From NCBI RefSeq assembly GCF_016908645.1, contig NZ_JAFBEH010000001.1:90263-154262 (forward strand): a DNA stretch of 64,000 nt, written 5' to 3'. The DNA is from Streptococcus loxodontisalivarius. GTDB taxonomy: Bacteria > Bacillota > Bacilli > Lactobacillales > Streptococcaceae. This document shows positions 26,138 to 34,947 of the stretch, in pieces. Under the pieces are notes generated by a model. The model searched no databases. It was not told the DNA's origin and was given only the letters and a program-made list of their open reading frames with translations. Numbering within the stretch: the first letter of the stretch is position 1; every line of letters starts with the position of its first letter. The position numbers were made by a program, and so were the translations under genes.

Positions 26138-27830
26138 ACTTATTCTTGTCACATTCTTGGGAATAGCTCTGCTATTTAGCCAAAGAGTATCAGCCACATC
26201 TTATAGTGACCTTTTCATCAAAATCACAGATGCTCAGACTGCCCTGAAAGAGGACAATCAAAGTCAAGCCCTGCAATTGATCCAGGAAGTAGGAGACAGT
26301 TTCAGCCAAGTTGAAAATGCAGACTCAACTGCAGGAAAAGCCTTTAGTCAAGCAGTCACTAAGGCGACAAAAGATAGCAAAATCACAAATGATGAACTAA
26401 CTGAACTATCAACAGCCCTCCTAGCCTTTGAAGAGGAACAAAATCCAGTTGACCTAGAAGCAGAAAAAGCAGACTTCAAGAAAAAGGTCTATCCTGCTCT
26501 TGAAAACTTGGAAGAAGTCATCAACATAGGTGATGTCGAGGCCATGAAGACCGAGTACCTGACCTTCAACTCCATCTGGACCAGAAATGAATCGGTAGTC
26601 AGAAGTTCAGAAGGCGGACACTATGGAACAATCGAGTCTGCTATGTCCTTCCTGAGAGCATCGATGGAGGCAGAACCTTTTGATCTTGCAACGGTTCAAT
26701 CCAATGTCAAGGACCTGAGAACAGCCATTGATAACTTTATGGATGGAAAATCAGCAACCAGCTCAAGTGATGTCAAGACCTTATCAGAAGGAATTGAGCT
26801 TCTAAAAGATGCCTATGATGACTTCACAAGTGGAGATACGGCAGCTGGTCAGAAGAAGATGAAGACCTTTATCAGTAACTGGACAACCTTTGAGGGTGAA
26901 GTCAGCACACGTAGCTCTGCCCTTTATTCTAAGGTGGAAAGCCAGACTCCTCTTATCATGGCAAAAGGTGCTAGCGCTGAGTATCAGGAAAAACTCAAGA
27001 GTCTCATTAGCGAGCTTGAAGCCATCAACACTGACTCGTCTTACTCTGCTCTTGATGCCATGGTTATCTTACTGCGTGAGGGTGTGGAGGCACTCTTAAT
27101 CGTCATGGCTCTAGTAGAAGCGCTGCGCTATTCAAAACAAAAACGTGGGATCAAGTGGGTTTACGGAGGTGCTTTGGCAGGTATTGCAGCATCAGGAATT
27201 GCTGCCGCCCTTCTTCAAATGCTCTTCCCAACAGTGACATCTGGAACCAACAGAGAAATCATCGAAGGAGCCGTTGGACTCTTTGCAGTTGTCATGTTGA
27301 TTGGTGTTGGTATTTGGCTACACGGCAAGTCCAATGTCAAGGCTTGGAATGCCTACATGGAAAGACAGATGAATCTAGCCATGTCAACAGGAAGCTTCCT
27401 GTCTATGTTTGCCCTCAGCTTCCTTTCAGTTTTCCGTGAGGGTGCAGAGACCATCCTCTTCTATGTGGGGATCTTGCCAAAAATCAGTAGTCAGAATTTG
27501 ATTATGGGAATTGGCTTAGCTATTTTGGCCTTGGTTATCATTGCGGTGCTTATTAATCGCTTTTCAAAGGTCCTGCCTATGCACTGGCTCTTTAGAATCT
27601 TGACTTGGACAATCTACATTCTTGCCTTCAAGATGTTAGGTGTCAGCATCAATGCCCTGCAATTAACCAATATCCTTCCAAATCATGTTCTAGACTTTGT
27701 ACCATCAATTGATTGGCTGGGAATCTACTCAAGTCTTGAGACAAGCCTAGCTCAGCTCTGCTATATTATTGTTATCTTTGCTTTAAATGTTTGGATGAGT
27801 CGTCGTCAGAAAGCAGCAGAACATGGATAA
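26115..27830 (+). CDS. efeU: EfeU/FTR1-type iron permease with large extracytoplasmic domain
   Basis: A 571-residue protein. A signal peptide (about 1-27) is followed by a helical extracellular domain (about 30-310), then an FTR1-type membrane region with seven or so segments. The two REGxE iron motifs are visible: REGVE (about 320) and REGAE (about 443). The start is TTG at 26115, 5 nt after GGGAGG and inside the end of efeB, so translation is coupled. The N-terminal domain replaces some of the function of a separate EfeO in related systems. Confidence 0.9.
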   Translation: MVKTYLNKLILVTFLGIALLFSQRVSATSYSDLFIKITDAQTALKEDNQSQALQLIQEVGDSFSQVENADSTAGKAFSQAVTKATKDSKITNDELTELSTALLAFEEEQNPVDLEAEKADFKKKVYPALENLEEVINIGDVEAMKTEYLTFNSIWTRNESVVRSSEGGHYGTIESAMSFLRASMEAEPFDLATVQSNVKDLRTAIDNFMDGKSATSSSDVKTLSEGIELLKDAYDDFTSGDTAAGQKKMKTFISNWTTFEGEVSTRSSALYSKVESQTPLIMAKGASAEYQEKLKSLISELEAINTDSSYSALDAMVILLREGVEALLIVMALVEALRYSKQKRGIKWVYGGALAGIAASGIAAALLQMLFPTVTSGTNREIIEGAVGLFAVVMLIGVGIWLHGKSNVKAWNAYMERQMNLAMSTGSFLSMFALSFLSVFREGAETILFYVGILPKISSQNLIMGIGLAILALVIIAVLINRFSKVLPMHWLFRILTWTIYILAFKMLGVSINALQLTNILPNHVLDFVPSIDWLGIYSSLETSLAQLCYIIVIFALNVWMSRRQKAAEHG

Positions 27831-28530
27831 GAAGGAAGAAACGATTGTTGAGCATTTGACTGAGTTGAGACGACGGTTGATTTTCAGCTTAATTTTCTTT
27901 ATCATCTCTTTTGCTCTGTCACTTTTCTGGGCAGCGGATATCTATCGCTTTTTGACCAGCCAATTTGACCAGAAATTACTAGTGTTGGGACCTAACGATA
28001 TTTTGTGGATTTATATTAGTCTGGCCTCTCTGTCAGCGGTCTGCTTGTCGGTTCCTTTTATCACTTTTCAGATTTGGGCTTTTGTACGACCTGCCCTTGA
28101 GGATAGGGAGGCGCGTGCATTGCTAGCCTACATTCCAGCGGTTTTTATCTTTTTTCTAGCAGGCTTGTCTTTCGGATTTTTCCTAGTGACGCCAGCTCTC
28201 TTGACTGTTCTTCTAGGATTTGGAGAGGACTTATTTGAGACTCAGTTGACGGCACAGAACTATATGCTCTTTGTCTTTCATACGACTCTGCCTTTGGCGG
28301 TGCTCTTTGAGTTTCCGGTTGTTGTCGCCTTTTTGACATCTATTCGATTGATTAGCTCAGCTTTTTTAAGAAAATACCGAAGGTACGCTTATTTTATCCT
28401 CATTGTTATTGCAGTTATTCTAACGCCAGCTGACTTAGTCAGCGACCTGCTGATGGCTCTGCCATTGATTTTTATCTACGAAGTCAGTGTGACTATCAGT
28501 AAATTTATCGAGAGAAAAAGGAGATCTTAA
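27823..28530 (+). CDS. tatC: Sec-independent protein translocase TatC
   Basis: A 235-residue polytopic protein with about six membrane segments. The N-terminal HLTELRRRLI motif (about 11-20) is the conserved twin-arginine-signal binding region. It overlaps efeU by 8 nt, so it is translated with the iron operon. It should recognise the EfeB signal. Most streptococci lack Tat, so this looks like a translocase kept for one or few substrates. Confidence 0.93.
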   Translation: MDKKEETIVEHLTELRRRLIFSLIFFIISFALSLFWAADIYRFLTSQFDQKLLVLGPNDILWIYISLASLSAVCLSVPFITFQIWAFVRPALEDREARALLAYIPAVFIFFLAGLSFGFFLVTPALLTVLLGFGEDLFETQLTAQNYMLFVFHTTLPLAVLFEFPVVVAFLTSIRLISSAFLRKYRRYAYFILIVIAVILTPADLVSDLLMALPLIFIYEVSVTISKFIERKRRS

Positions 28531-28531
28531 A

Positions 28532-28714
28532 ATGGGATTTTTAAGAGATATTGGACTACCGGGCTTACTGGTAATCGTCGTCGCAGCCCTGCTTATCTTT
28601 GGACCACAGAAACTACCAGAAGTCGGAAGTTCCTTGGGAAAAATGATTACAGAATTCAAAAAAGCACTTTACGGTGAGAGCGATAAAGACGATAAAAAGT
28701 CAGATAAAGAGTAG
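28532..28714 (+). CDS. tatA: Sec-independent protein translocase TatA
   Basis: A 60-residue protein with one N-terminal membrane helix (about 8-25), the conserved FGPQKLPE hinge (about 23-30), an amphipathic helix and a charged tail. It forms the Tat pore with TatC. An AAAAGGAG site precedes the ATG. There is no TatB, as in other minimal Gram-positive Tat systems where TatA serves both roles. Confidence 0.93.
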   Translation: MGFLRDIGLPGLLVIVVAALLIFGPQKLPEVGSSLGKMITEFKKALYGESDKDDKKSDKE

Positions 28715-28736
28715 AGGAGTAACCTCTACTTTTTCT
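28710..28736 (+). terminator. efe-tat operon terminator
   Basis: AGTAGAGG/CCTCTACT is a perfect 8-bp stem followed by TTTTTC. Confidence 0.85.
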
Positions 28737-28790
28737 TCATAGTTTCCATAGTATTAGAATACAAAAATAAAGTATTTCAATACTACATCG

Positions 28791-28858
28791 ATATAAACAA
28801 AGCTTATCAGACTGATAAGAAAATACTATTAGTCATCGAAAACGTTTTCCGATATGAT
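28791..28858 (+). promoter_or_regulatory. Promoter with Cys-box-like and cre-like sites
   Basis: ATATA-N9-TATCA-N3-TGATA (28791-28817) fits the CmbR/CysR-type Cys-box TGATA-N9-TATCA-N2-4-TGATA, with mismatches only in the first element. The -35 TAGTCA (28830-28835) and -10 TATGAT (28853-28858) are spaced 17 bp. Between them CGAAAACGTTTTCC (28838-28851) resembles a cre site with two mismatches. Confidence 0.55.
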
Positions 28859-28886
28859 GGTTATAAGAATATTTAGGAGGCTATCT

Positions 28887-30167
28887 ATGACACGAGAATA
28901 CAGTTTTGAGACCAAGCAACTTCATGCAGGACAGGCAGTTGATAAGGAGACTAAGTCCAGGGCACTACCTATCTATCAGACGACATCTTATGTATTTGAT
29001 GATGCTCAGGAAGCTGAGGAGCTCTTTGCCCTCAGTAAACCAGGGAATATTTACACCCGTATCACTAATCCAACGACTGCAGTTCTAGAAGACCGTATTG
29101 CAGCCTTAGAAGGTGGAGTAGGAGCTCTAGCAACCGCATCTGGTATGGCTGCCATAACTTATGTAGCCTTGGCTCTTGCTCATGCTGGAGATCATATCGT
29201 TTCAGCAACAACTGTCTATGGAGGGACCTTTAATTTACTAAAGGAAACCTTGCCACGCTATGGAATCACTACTAGTTTTGTAGATGTTGCAGATTTTGAT
29301 GCCATTGAAGCGGCAATCCAGGATAATACGAAGTTTATCATTGCTGAAACTTTGGGAAATCCACTAGGTAATATTGCAGACTTAGAGGTTCTATCAGAGA
29401 TTGCTCACCGTCATCAGATTCCACTTGTGATTGATAATACTTTCGGAACACCTTATTTGATCAATGTCTTTTCATTTGGTGTTGATATTGTTGTGCATTC
29501 TGCAACGAAGTTCATTGGTGGTCACGGTACTTCCATTGGTGGCTTGATCGTGGACTCTGGTAATTTTGACTGGGAGGCTTCAGGAAAATTCCCGCAGTTC
29601 GTTGAACCCGACCCATCCTATCATAATATCAGCTACACAAAGGATGTTGGTCCAGCAGCTTTCGTGACGGCTGTGCGCACGCAATTGCTACGCGATACAG
29701 GAGCTTGCTTGTCGCCTTTTAATGCCTTCCTGCTTACTCAGGGACTGGAAACCTTATCCTTACGAGTTGAAAGACACGTTGAAAATGCTAAGGCGATTGC
29801 GACCTTTTTAGAAAACCACCCTAAGGTTGAGACTGTGAACTATGCAAGTCTCCCATCTAGCCCTTACTATGAGCTAGCCCAGAAGTACCTTCCAAAAGGT
29901 GCTAGTTCCATTTTTTCTTTCACGGTAAATGGCGGAGCAGAAGAGGCGAGACGAGTTATAGATCATCTTGAAATTTTCTCCAATCTTGCCAATGTCGCTG
30001 ACGCTAAATCCCTAGTTGTCCATCCAGCCACAACGACCCATGGTCAAATGAGTGACGAAGACCTTGCAGCTGCTGGCATTCAACCTAATCAAATTCGACT
30101 CTCAATTGGCCTTGAAAATGTCAATGATCTTATCGAAGATTTGGAAATTGCTCTGAAAACCATCTAG
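28887..30167 (+). CDS. metY: O-acetylhomoserine sulfhydrylase
   Basis: A PLP enzyme (Cys/Met metabolism family) that makes homocysteine from O-acetylhomoserine and sulfide. The 426-residue length and the insert typical of this subgroup separate it from the shorter cystathionine synthases and lyases of about 380 residues. The PLP lysine lies in HSATKFIGGHGTS (about 212). The frame opens at 28854, but the ATG at 28887 has AGGAGG 6 nt upstream. In some streptococcal annotations the gene is called cysD. It is monocistronic, with a Cys-box-like site upstream. Confidence 0.88.
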   Translation: MTREYSFETKQLHAGQAVDKETKSRALPIYQTTSYVFDDAQEAEELFALSKPGNIYTRITNPTTAVLEDRIAALEGGVGALATASGMAAITYVALALAHAGDHIVSATTVYGGTFNLLKETLPRYGITTSFVDVADFDAIEAAIQDNTKFIIAETLGNPLGNIADLEVLSEIAHRHQIPLVIDNTFGTPYLINVFSFGVDIVVHSATKFIGGHGTSIGGLIVDSGNFDWEASGKFPQFVEPDPSYHNISYTKDVGPAAFVTAVRTQLLRDTGACLSPFNAFLLTQGLETLSLRVERHVENAKAIATFLENHPKVETVNYASLPSSPYYELAQKYLPKGASSIFSFTVNGGAEEARRVIDHLEIFSNLANVADAKSLVVHPATTTHGQMSDEDLAAAGIQPNQIRLSIGLENVNDLIEDLEIALKTI

Positions 30168-30230
30168 TTCTAGGAAGTGTTTGCTTGAGTCAAAAAAATT
30201 GAAAATTTTCATAAAAATCCCTGTTAAATA

Positions 30231-30239
30231 TGGTATGAT
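30231..30239 (+). promoter_or_regulatory. Extended -10 promoter of the flotillin gene
   Basis: TGGTATGAT is an extended -10, about 90 nt before the start codon. Confidence 0.5.
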
Positions 30240-30330
30240 AGGGTTATCATAAGAAAATAATAAGTTTTTTATGGCTAATTTGTTTTCTTTTGACAATGTC
30301 ATATTTTTAGGAGAATTGAGGAGGAAAGTT

Positions 30331-31797
30331 ATGGCAATTATCATTATCTTGTCGCTACTCTTTATTGTAGCTTTGATTATTTTCTTGGCGGGTTTTGTCT
30401 CAGCATCACCAGGTGAGATCAAAGTTATTTCAGGACCACGTGGTCAACGTGTTATTCAAGGTAAAACAGGTTGGAAAATCCCTGTCTTGGAACGTGTGGA
30501 TAGCATGACAGCAGGGATGATTTCTGTTGACGCTAAAACAACTGACTTCGTTCCTACAAACGATTATATCAATGTTAAAGTCGATGCTGCGGTTAAGGTT
30601 AAGATTGGGACAGATCGTCCTGAGCTTTTCCAATCAGCAACTCGTAACTTCTTGTACAAGGAACAACAAGAGATTGCAGACGAAGTCCGTGACACACTTG
30701 AAGGGCACTTGCGTGCCATTATCGGTCAAATGAAGCTTGAAGCAATCGTGACTAACAGAGCATCATTTTCTGAAAAAGTTCAAGAGAATGCCACCAAAGA
30801 CCTCGAAGAAATGGGTCTTGAAATTGTTGCTTTCAACATCCAAGGTCTGGTCGATGAAAAAGGTGTTATCGAAAACCTTGGTATTGATAATACGGAACAA
30901 ATCCGAAAAGAGGCAGCTAAAGCCAAGGCTCGCGCTCAACAAGAAATTGCTGAGCAACAAGCTGCTTCCGATAAATTAGCTAACGATGCACGTGTCGCTG
31001 CTGATCTTGAAATCGCTCAAAAACAAACGGAGTTGGCTAAACGTCAAGCCGCCCTCAAGGTTGAAGCTGATACAGAAACAGCCAAAGCCGACGCTGCTTA
31101 CTCAATCCAACAACAAATCCAGCGTAAAGATATCGAACGTGAAACTGCGGAAGCTGATATCGTGAAACAAGAGCAAGAAGCCCTTGTTAAAGAGCAGGAA
31201 GTTAAGGTTAAACGTCAATCTCTTGAAGCTGAAATCAAGGCTCAAGCTGACGCTGAACGTTATGCGCAAGAACAAAAAGCTCAAGCCGATCTCTTTAAAC
31301 GTCAAAAAGAGGTAGAAGCCGAAGCTTACGAGCGTACACAACAAGCCAAAGCGGATAAAGAAGCCATGCTTGCTGAAGCTGAAGGTATCCGTGCAAAAGG
31401 GGAAGCCGAAGCCGCTGCAGTTGCTGCTAAATTGAAAGCCGAAGCCGAAGGTCTTGAGAAAAAAGCTGAAGCCATGGCCAAAATGAACGAAGCTGCTGTG
31501 CTTGAAATGTACTTCAATGCGCTTCCTGACGTTGCCAAAGCCGTTGCAGAGCCGTTGTCTAAAATTGATTCAATCACTATGTATGGCGAAGGAAATTCTG
31601 CCAGAATGGTTGAAGACATTACTAAATCAATGACTCAGGTGCAATCTGGTTTGAATGATGCCGTAGGACTCGATGTTAAGACGTTGATTAATACCTTGGT
31701 TGGTGTTAAGGCTGCAAGCCCAGTAATCGAAGAAGCTGTTGAAAACGGTGTTTCAAAAGCTGGTGATGATAAGCCAACTTATCGTCGTAGCCGATAA
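30331..31797 (+). CDS. floT: Flotillin-like membrane scaffold protein
   Basis: A 488-residue SPFH-domain protein. One N-terminal membrane segment (about 3-25) is followed by the SPFH/band 7 domain (about 30-195), then a long alanine/glutamate-rich coiled coil (about 205-400) and a C-terminal oligomerisation region. Flotillins organise membrane microdomains. The frame opens at 30271, but the ATG at 30331 has a strong GAGGAGGAAAG site and starts the membrane helix. No NfeD partner is adjacent. Confidence 0.92.
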   Translation: MAIIIILSLLFIVALIIFLAGFVSASPGEIKVISGPRGQRVIQGKTGWKIPVLERVDSMTAGMISVDAKTTDFVPTNDYINVKVDAAVKVKIGTDRPELFQSATRNFLYKEQQEIADEVRDTLEGHLRAIIGQMKLEAIVTNRASFSEKVQENATKDLEEMGLEIVAFNIQGLVDEKGVIENLGIDNTEQIRKEAAKAKARAQQEIAEQQAASDKLANDARVAADLEIAQKQTELAKRQAALKVEADTETAKADAAYSIQQQIQRKDIERETAEADIVKQEQEALVKEQEVKVKRQSLEAEIKAQADAERYAQEQKAQADLFKRQKEVEAEAYERTQQAKADKEAMLAEAEGIRAKGEAEAAAVAAKLKAEAEGLEKKAEAMAKMNEAAVLEMYFNALPDVAKAVAEPLSKIDSITMYGEGNSARMVEDITKSMTQVQSGLNDAVGLDVKTLINTLVGVKAASPVIEEAVENGVSKAGDDKPTYRRSR

Positions 31798-31865
31798 AAA
31801 GTGAGAGGGTTAAGTAGTTTTACGTAGCTCTCTTTCTGTTTAGTATTGAAATATAGGAGGAACTG

Positions 31866-32624
31866 ATGAAATTTGTATTTGACCTTGATGGGACTATTTG
31901 TTTCGATGGACAAACCATAGCTCAGGAGATTAAGGACATCCTTGAGAACGCCCACCTATTTGGACATCAAGTTGTTTTTGCATCTGCTCGTTCTTATCGA
32001 GACTGCATAGCAGTCTTGGGAGAGAAACTTGCTCAGAATTTGGTTATTGGTCTTAATGGCGGTCTAGCTTATGAAGAAGGTCAGCTCAAACTATCCCACA
32101 AACTCGATGATCATGTCTTTCAATCAGCCTTAAAGTCATGTCAAACTTACAATCTTCCTTATTTTGTCGATGACCATTTTAATTATAGTTACAGCCAAGC
32201 AGACAAGATCCCTTTTATTGATAGTGTCAGTCCGTTAGGACAAGCTGTGTTAATCAATGAGCTGACGCAACCAATCAAAATGGTGATTTATATGGGAAAT
32301 CACCTGAATCTTCTCGATGATATCATTGCAGAGCTTAATTCATTTGATAAGTGTCATCTTTCCTATCATGAACTAGAAGAATGTCTCTACCTGAACCCAG
32401 ATCAAACGACCAAAGCATCGACAATTCTTGATATCATTGGAAAGAATTATGTAGCATTTGGTAATGATAAAAACGATATCGAGATGTTTGAGCAGAGTTT
32501 ATATGGCGTACAGGTTGGCGATTTTGCCTATCTTGAGAAGTATTCAGATGAGAAGGTTTCGGCAAATAGCAGAGCAGTTGCTACTAAGATTCATGACTTA
32601 TTCAAAAACTTTCAAGAGGATTAG
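31866..32624 (+). CDS. HAD superfamily phosphatase (type IIB, Cof-like)
   Basis: A 252-residue cytoplasmic hydrolase. Motif I FDLDGTICFDG (about 5-15) carries the nucleophilic aspartate. Motif IV GNDKNDIEMF (about 199-208) carries the metal-binding aspartates. The middle holds a type II cap. Members dephosphorylate sugar phosphates or other small metabolites; the substrate here is not known. GGAGG precedes the ATG. It follows the flotillin gene after 68 nt with only a weak hairpin between. Confidence 0.85.
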   Translation: MKFVFDLDGTICFDGQTIAQEIKDILENAHLFGHQVVFASARSYRDCIAVLGEKLAQNLVIGLNGGLAYEEGQLKLSHKLDDHVFQSALKSCQTYNLPYFVDDHFNYSYSQADKIPFIDSVSPLGQAVLINELTQPIKMVIYMGNHLNLLDDIIAELNSFDKCHLSYHELEECLYLNPDQTTKASTILDIIGKNYVAFGNDKNDIEMFEQSLYGVQVGDFAYLEKYSDEKVSANSRAVATKIHDLFKNFQED

Positions 32625-32660
32625 ATTCTGAGCAAGATATTAGAGAATGCCCGCTATTTT

Positions 32661-32669
32661 TGATAAAAT
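32661..32669 (+). promoter_or_regulatory. Extended -10 promoter of tpx
   Basis: TGATAAAAT is an extended -10, 31 nt before the tpx start. Confidence 0.55.
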
Positions 32670-32700
32670 AATGGTACTAAATGATTGGAGGAGCACTTAT

Positions 32701-33192
32701 ATGCCTACATTTATTGGAAAACCAGTTACCTTAGCGGGAAGTCAGTTACAAGTTGGAGACACAGCTCGTGACTTTAAATTGATGGGAACAGATCTTGAGA
32801 CTAAATCTCTCAGTGATTTTGATGGAAAGAAAAAAGTTCTTTCAATTGTTCCATCAATCGATACAGGTATTTGTTCAACACAAACACGCACCTTCAACAA
32901 AGAACTTTCTGAGTTAGACAATACTGTTGTGATTACGGTTTCAGTTGATTTGCCTTTTGCTCAAGCACGCTGGTGTGGTGCAGAAGGTCTCGAAAATGCT
33001 ATTATGCTATCAGACTTCTATGACAATACTTTCGGTAAAGACTATGGTGTTTTGATGGAAGAATGGCACTTGTTATCCCGTGCAGTACTTGTTCTTGATG
33101 AGAATAATCAAGTTACCTACACTGAGTATCTTGAAAATATCAACTCAGAACCAAATTATAGCGCAGCTATTGAAGCTGTCAAAGCCTTGTAA
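32701..33192 (+). CDS. tpx: Thiol peroxidase
   Basis: A 163-residue atypical 2-Cys peroxiredoxin that reduces hydroperoxides using thioredoxin. The peroxidatic cysteine is C58 in DTGICSTQT and the resolving cysteine is C92 in RWCGAEG. The frame opens upstream, but the ATG at 32701 has GGAGGAG and gives the family start [10 protein letters not shown]. In pneumococci the homologue (PsaD) lies beside the manganese transporter; here it stands alone with its own promoter and terminator. Confidence 0.94.
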   Translation: MPTFIGKPVTLAGSQLQVGDTARDFKLMGTDLETKSLSDFDGKKKVLSIVPSIDTGICSTQTRTFNKELSELDNTVVITVSVDLPFAQARWCGAEGLENAIMLSDFYDNTFGKDYGVLMEEWHLLSRAVLVLDENNQVTYTEYLENINSEPNYSAAIEAVKAL

Positions 33193-33219
33193 GAAGTCGG
33201 ATTTCCGACTTCTTTTTCT
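33191..33219 (+). terminator. tpx terminator
   Basis: AAGAAGTCGG/CCGACTTCTT (33191-33200 with 33205-33214) is followed by T-rich sequence. The stem begins inside the stop codon. Confidence 0.85.
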
Positions 33220-33238
33220 TATGAACTTCGTGAAAGTC

Positions 33239-33267
33239 TTTTCAAGATAAGAGATACATGATAAAAT
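33239..33267 (+). promoter_or_regulatory. Promoter of the MptD-family gene
   Basis: TTTTCA (33239-33244) and extended -10 TGATAAAAT (33259-33267) are spaced 17 bp. Confidence 0.6.
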
Positions 33268-33297
33268 AGTAGTACTATATGTTAAAAGGAGATTCCT

Positions 33298-33855
33298 GTG
33301 ATTCAAAAGCAAGCTATTAAGACTACTGCACTTCATAGTCTCTATTATTTTCTCTGTGTTTGCCTAGCCGTATTGATAGATCTCTTCATTATCGGTAGTC
33401 GAAATATGTACTACACACCAGGAATGGCTGCCTTCTTCTCTGGTTTTGTCTATATGCGTCTGATTAAAAAAACGAAGGCATTTGGAGCAATTACAATTCT
33501 TGGTATTGTTATGTCAGCCTTTTTCTTTGCTTCAGGTCATTTTGTTTGGGCTTTTCTACCTAATCTCTTGTGTGGCTTGTTGGCAGACTATGTTGCCAGC
33601 CAAGGGAAGTATGAAAATACCAATCTTAATCTGACATCTTTTATTCTCTTTTCATTCGGGAATTTAGCACCAATTCTTACCATGTGGATTGCTCCGAAGC
33701 AGTATGTTGCTCAGCTATTGGCAGAAGGAAAAACACAGGATTATGTCAATGCTGTTATGGTGCCATTTGACCTAGCTAACGTTGGATTTTCGATTTGTTT
33801 TATCATTTTGATGGCAGCTCTAGGCGGCTTAATCGGTCAAAAGTATCAAAAATAA
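33298..33855 (+). CDS. MptD family putative ECF transporter S component
   Basis: A 185-residue membrane protein with about five hydrophobic segments, matching the Trep_Strep/MptD family annotated as substrate-specific components of ECF vitamin importers. The start is GTG at 33298, 6 nt after AAAAGGAG. No ECF ATPase or T component is nearby, so it would share an energising module encoded elsewhere. Substrate is unknown. The family assignment is moderately sure, the transport role less so. Confidence 0.7.
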   Translation: MIQKQAIKTTALHSLYYFLCVCLAVLIDLFIIGSRNMYYTPGMAAFFSGFVYMRLIKKTKAFGAITILGIVMSAFFFASGHFVWAFLPNLLCGLLADYVASQGKYENTNLNLTSFILFSFGNLAPILTMWIAPKQYVAQLLAEGKTQDYVNAVMVPFDLANVGFSICFIILMAALGGLIGQKYQK

Positions 33856-33873
33856 TGTCATTATTATCTAATT

Positions 33874-33908
33874 AGGAGACTGAAGTTCTATTCAGCTCCT
33901 TGTTTTTA
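33874..33908 (+). terminator. Terminator after the MptD-family gene
   Basis: AGGAG and CTGAA pair with TTCAG and CTCCT with a small mismatch; TGTTTTT follows. Confidence 0.75.
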
Positions 33909-33931
33909 TTTGTCAGACAAAAGGAGGGAGC

Positions 33932-34897
33932 ATGTCCTTACTGCAACGGACAATTAAACTTGTCCTAGCCACTGTATTATCCATCGCTATCGCAAATTGG
34001 CTTGGTCTTCATTATGCTAGTTCAGCGGGAATAATAGCACTTTTGAGTGTTATGGATACACGTCAATCGACGATGCAGATAGCCTGGCAACGATTTCTAT
34101 CAGTCCTCCTAGCATTCTTGATAGCCATCGTTCTCTTTAGCCTATTAGGCTACCAACTTTGGGTATTTGGCCTTTATCTACTTATTTTTGTGCCTCTATC
34201 ATACCGCTTGCAGATACAGGTTGGCATTGCCCCCATCTCTGTCTTGGTGCTACATCTTTACGCCGAGCAGGCACTTTCTCTAGCTTTAATTGGAAATGAG
34301 CTGGCGCTGTTTAGTATAGGAGCAAGCCTAGCGCTTCTTTTGAATAGTTATATGCCTTCAAGACTTGATGAAATCATGACCTATCATGAAGGAGTTGAAC
34401 TGAAATTAAAGGCAATCTTGCAAAAATTTCAGCTTTTTCTTGAAGTTGGTGATGGGACAAACGATGCAGAGCTTATCAATGAATTGGAACTTTTTCTCAA
34501 GAAGGCTCTTGACTTGGTCTATCTAGAACAGGCAAATCAGTTATTCCAGTCAACCAACTACCATATTCACTATTTTGAAATGAGACAGGCGCAGAATCGC
34601 ATTTTGAAGCAAATGGCTACTAGTGTGAAACGCTTAAAGGTATCAAGTCAGGAGGCGAGATTGCTGGCAGAGCTTTTTGAGCAAACTGCAGAGCAGCTGA
34701 GCCAAGATAACCCAGCAGTAACGCTTCTAGCAGACATAGATAGAACACTTGCGACCTACAGACAAATGCCATTACCAAATAGTCGAGAAGAATTTGAATA
34801 CCGAGCCTTACTTTTCGAATTATTAAGTGAGCTAGAGCGATTTATTCTTTTGAAGGTCGATTTTTATCAAACCTATGGAAAATCTAGCTCAAAATAG
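33932..34897 (+). CDS. Aromatic acid exporter family (FUSC-like) membrane protein
   Basis: A 321-residue protein. The N-terminal half (about 5-145) has five or six hydrophobic segments with SVMDTRQSTMQIAWQRF near 38-54, a pattern of the ArAE_1/DUF939 family. The C-terminal half is a helical cytoplasmic domain. Members are annotated as aromatic acid exporters by distant similarity to FUSC and AaeB proteins; function in streptococci is not established. AGGAGGGAG precedes the ATG. Confidence 0.75.
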   Translation: MSLLQRTIKLVLATVLSIAIANWLGLHYASSAGIIALLSVMDTRQSTMQIAWQRFLSVLLAFLIAIVLFSLLGYQLWVFGLYLLIFVPLSYRLQIQVGIAPISVLVLHLYAEQALSLALIGNELALFSIGASLALLLNSYMPSRLDEIMTYHEGVELKLKAILQKFQLFLEVGDGTNDAELINELELFLKKALDLVYLEQANQLFQSTNYHIHYFEMRQAQNRILKQMATSVKRLKVSSQEARLLAELFEQTAEQLSQDNPAVTLLADIDRTLATYRQMPLPNSREEFEYRALLFELLSELERFILLKVDFYQTYGKSSSK

Positions 34898-34907
34898 ATT
34901 TTTGTAT

Positions 34908-34913
34908 TATAAT
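34908..34913 (+). promoter_or_regulatory. Promoter -10 of the HsdS-like gene
   Basis: TATAAT lies 35 nt before the start; the -35 is poor. Confidence 0.5.
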
Positions 34914-34947
34914 ACTAATTAAGAAAAGAAATATTTGGAGACTTACA

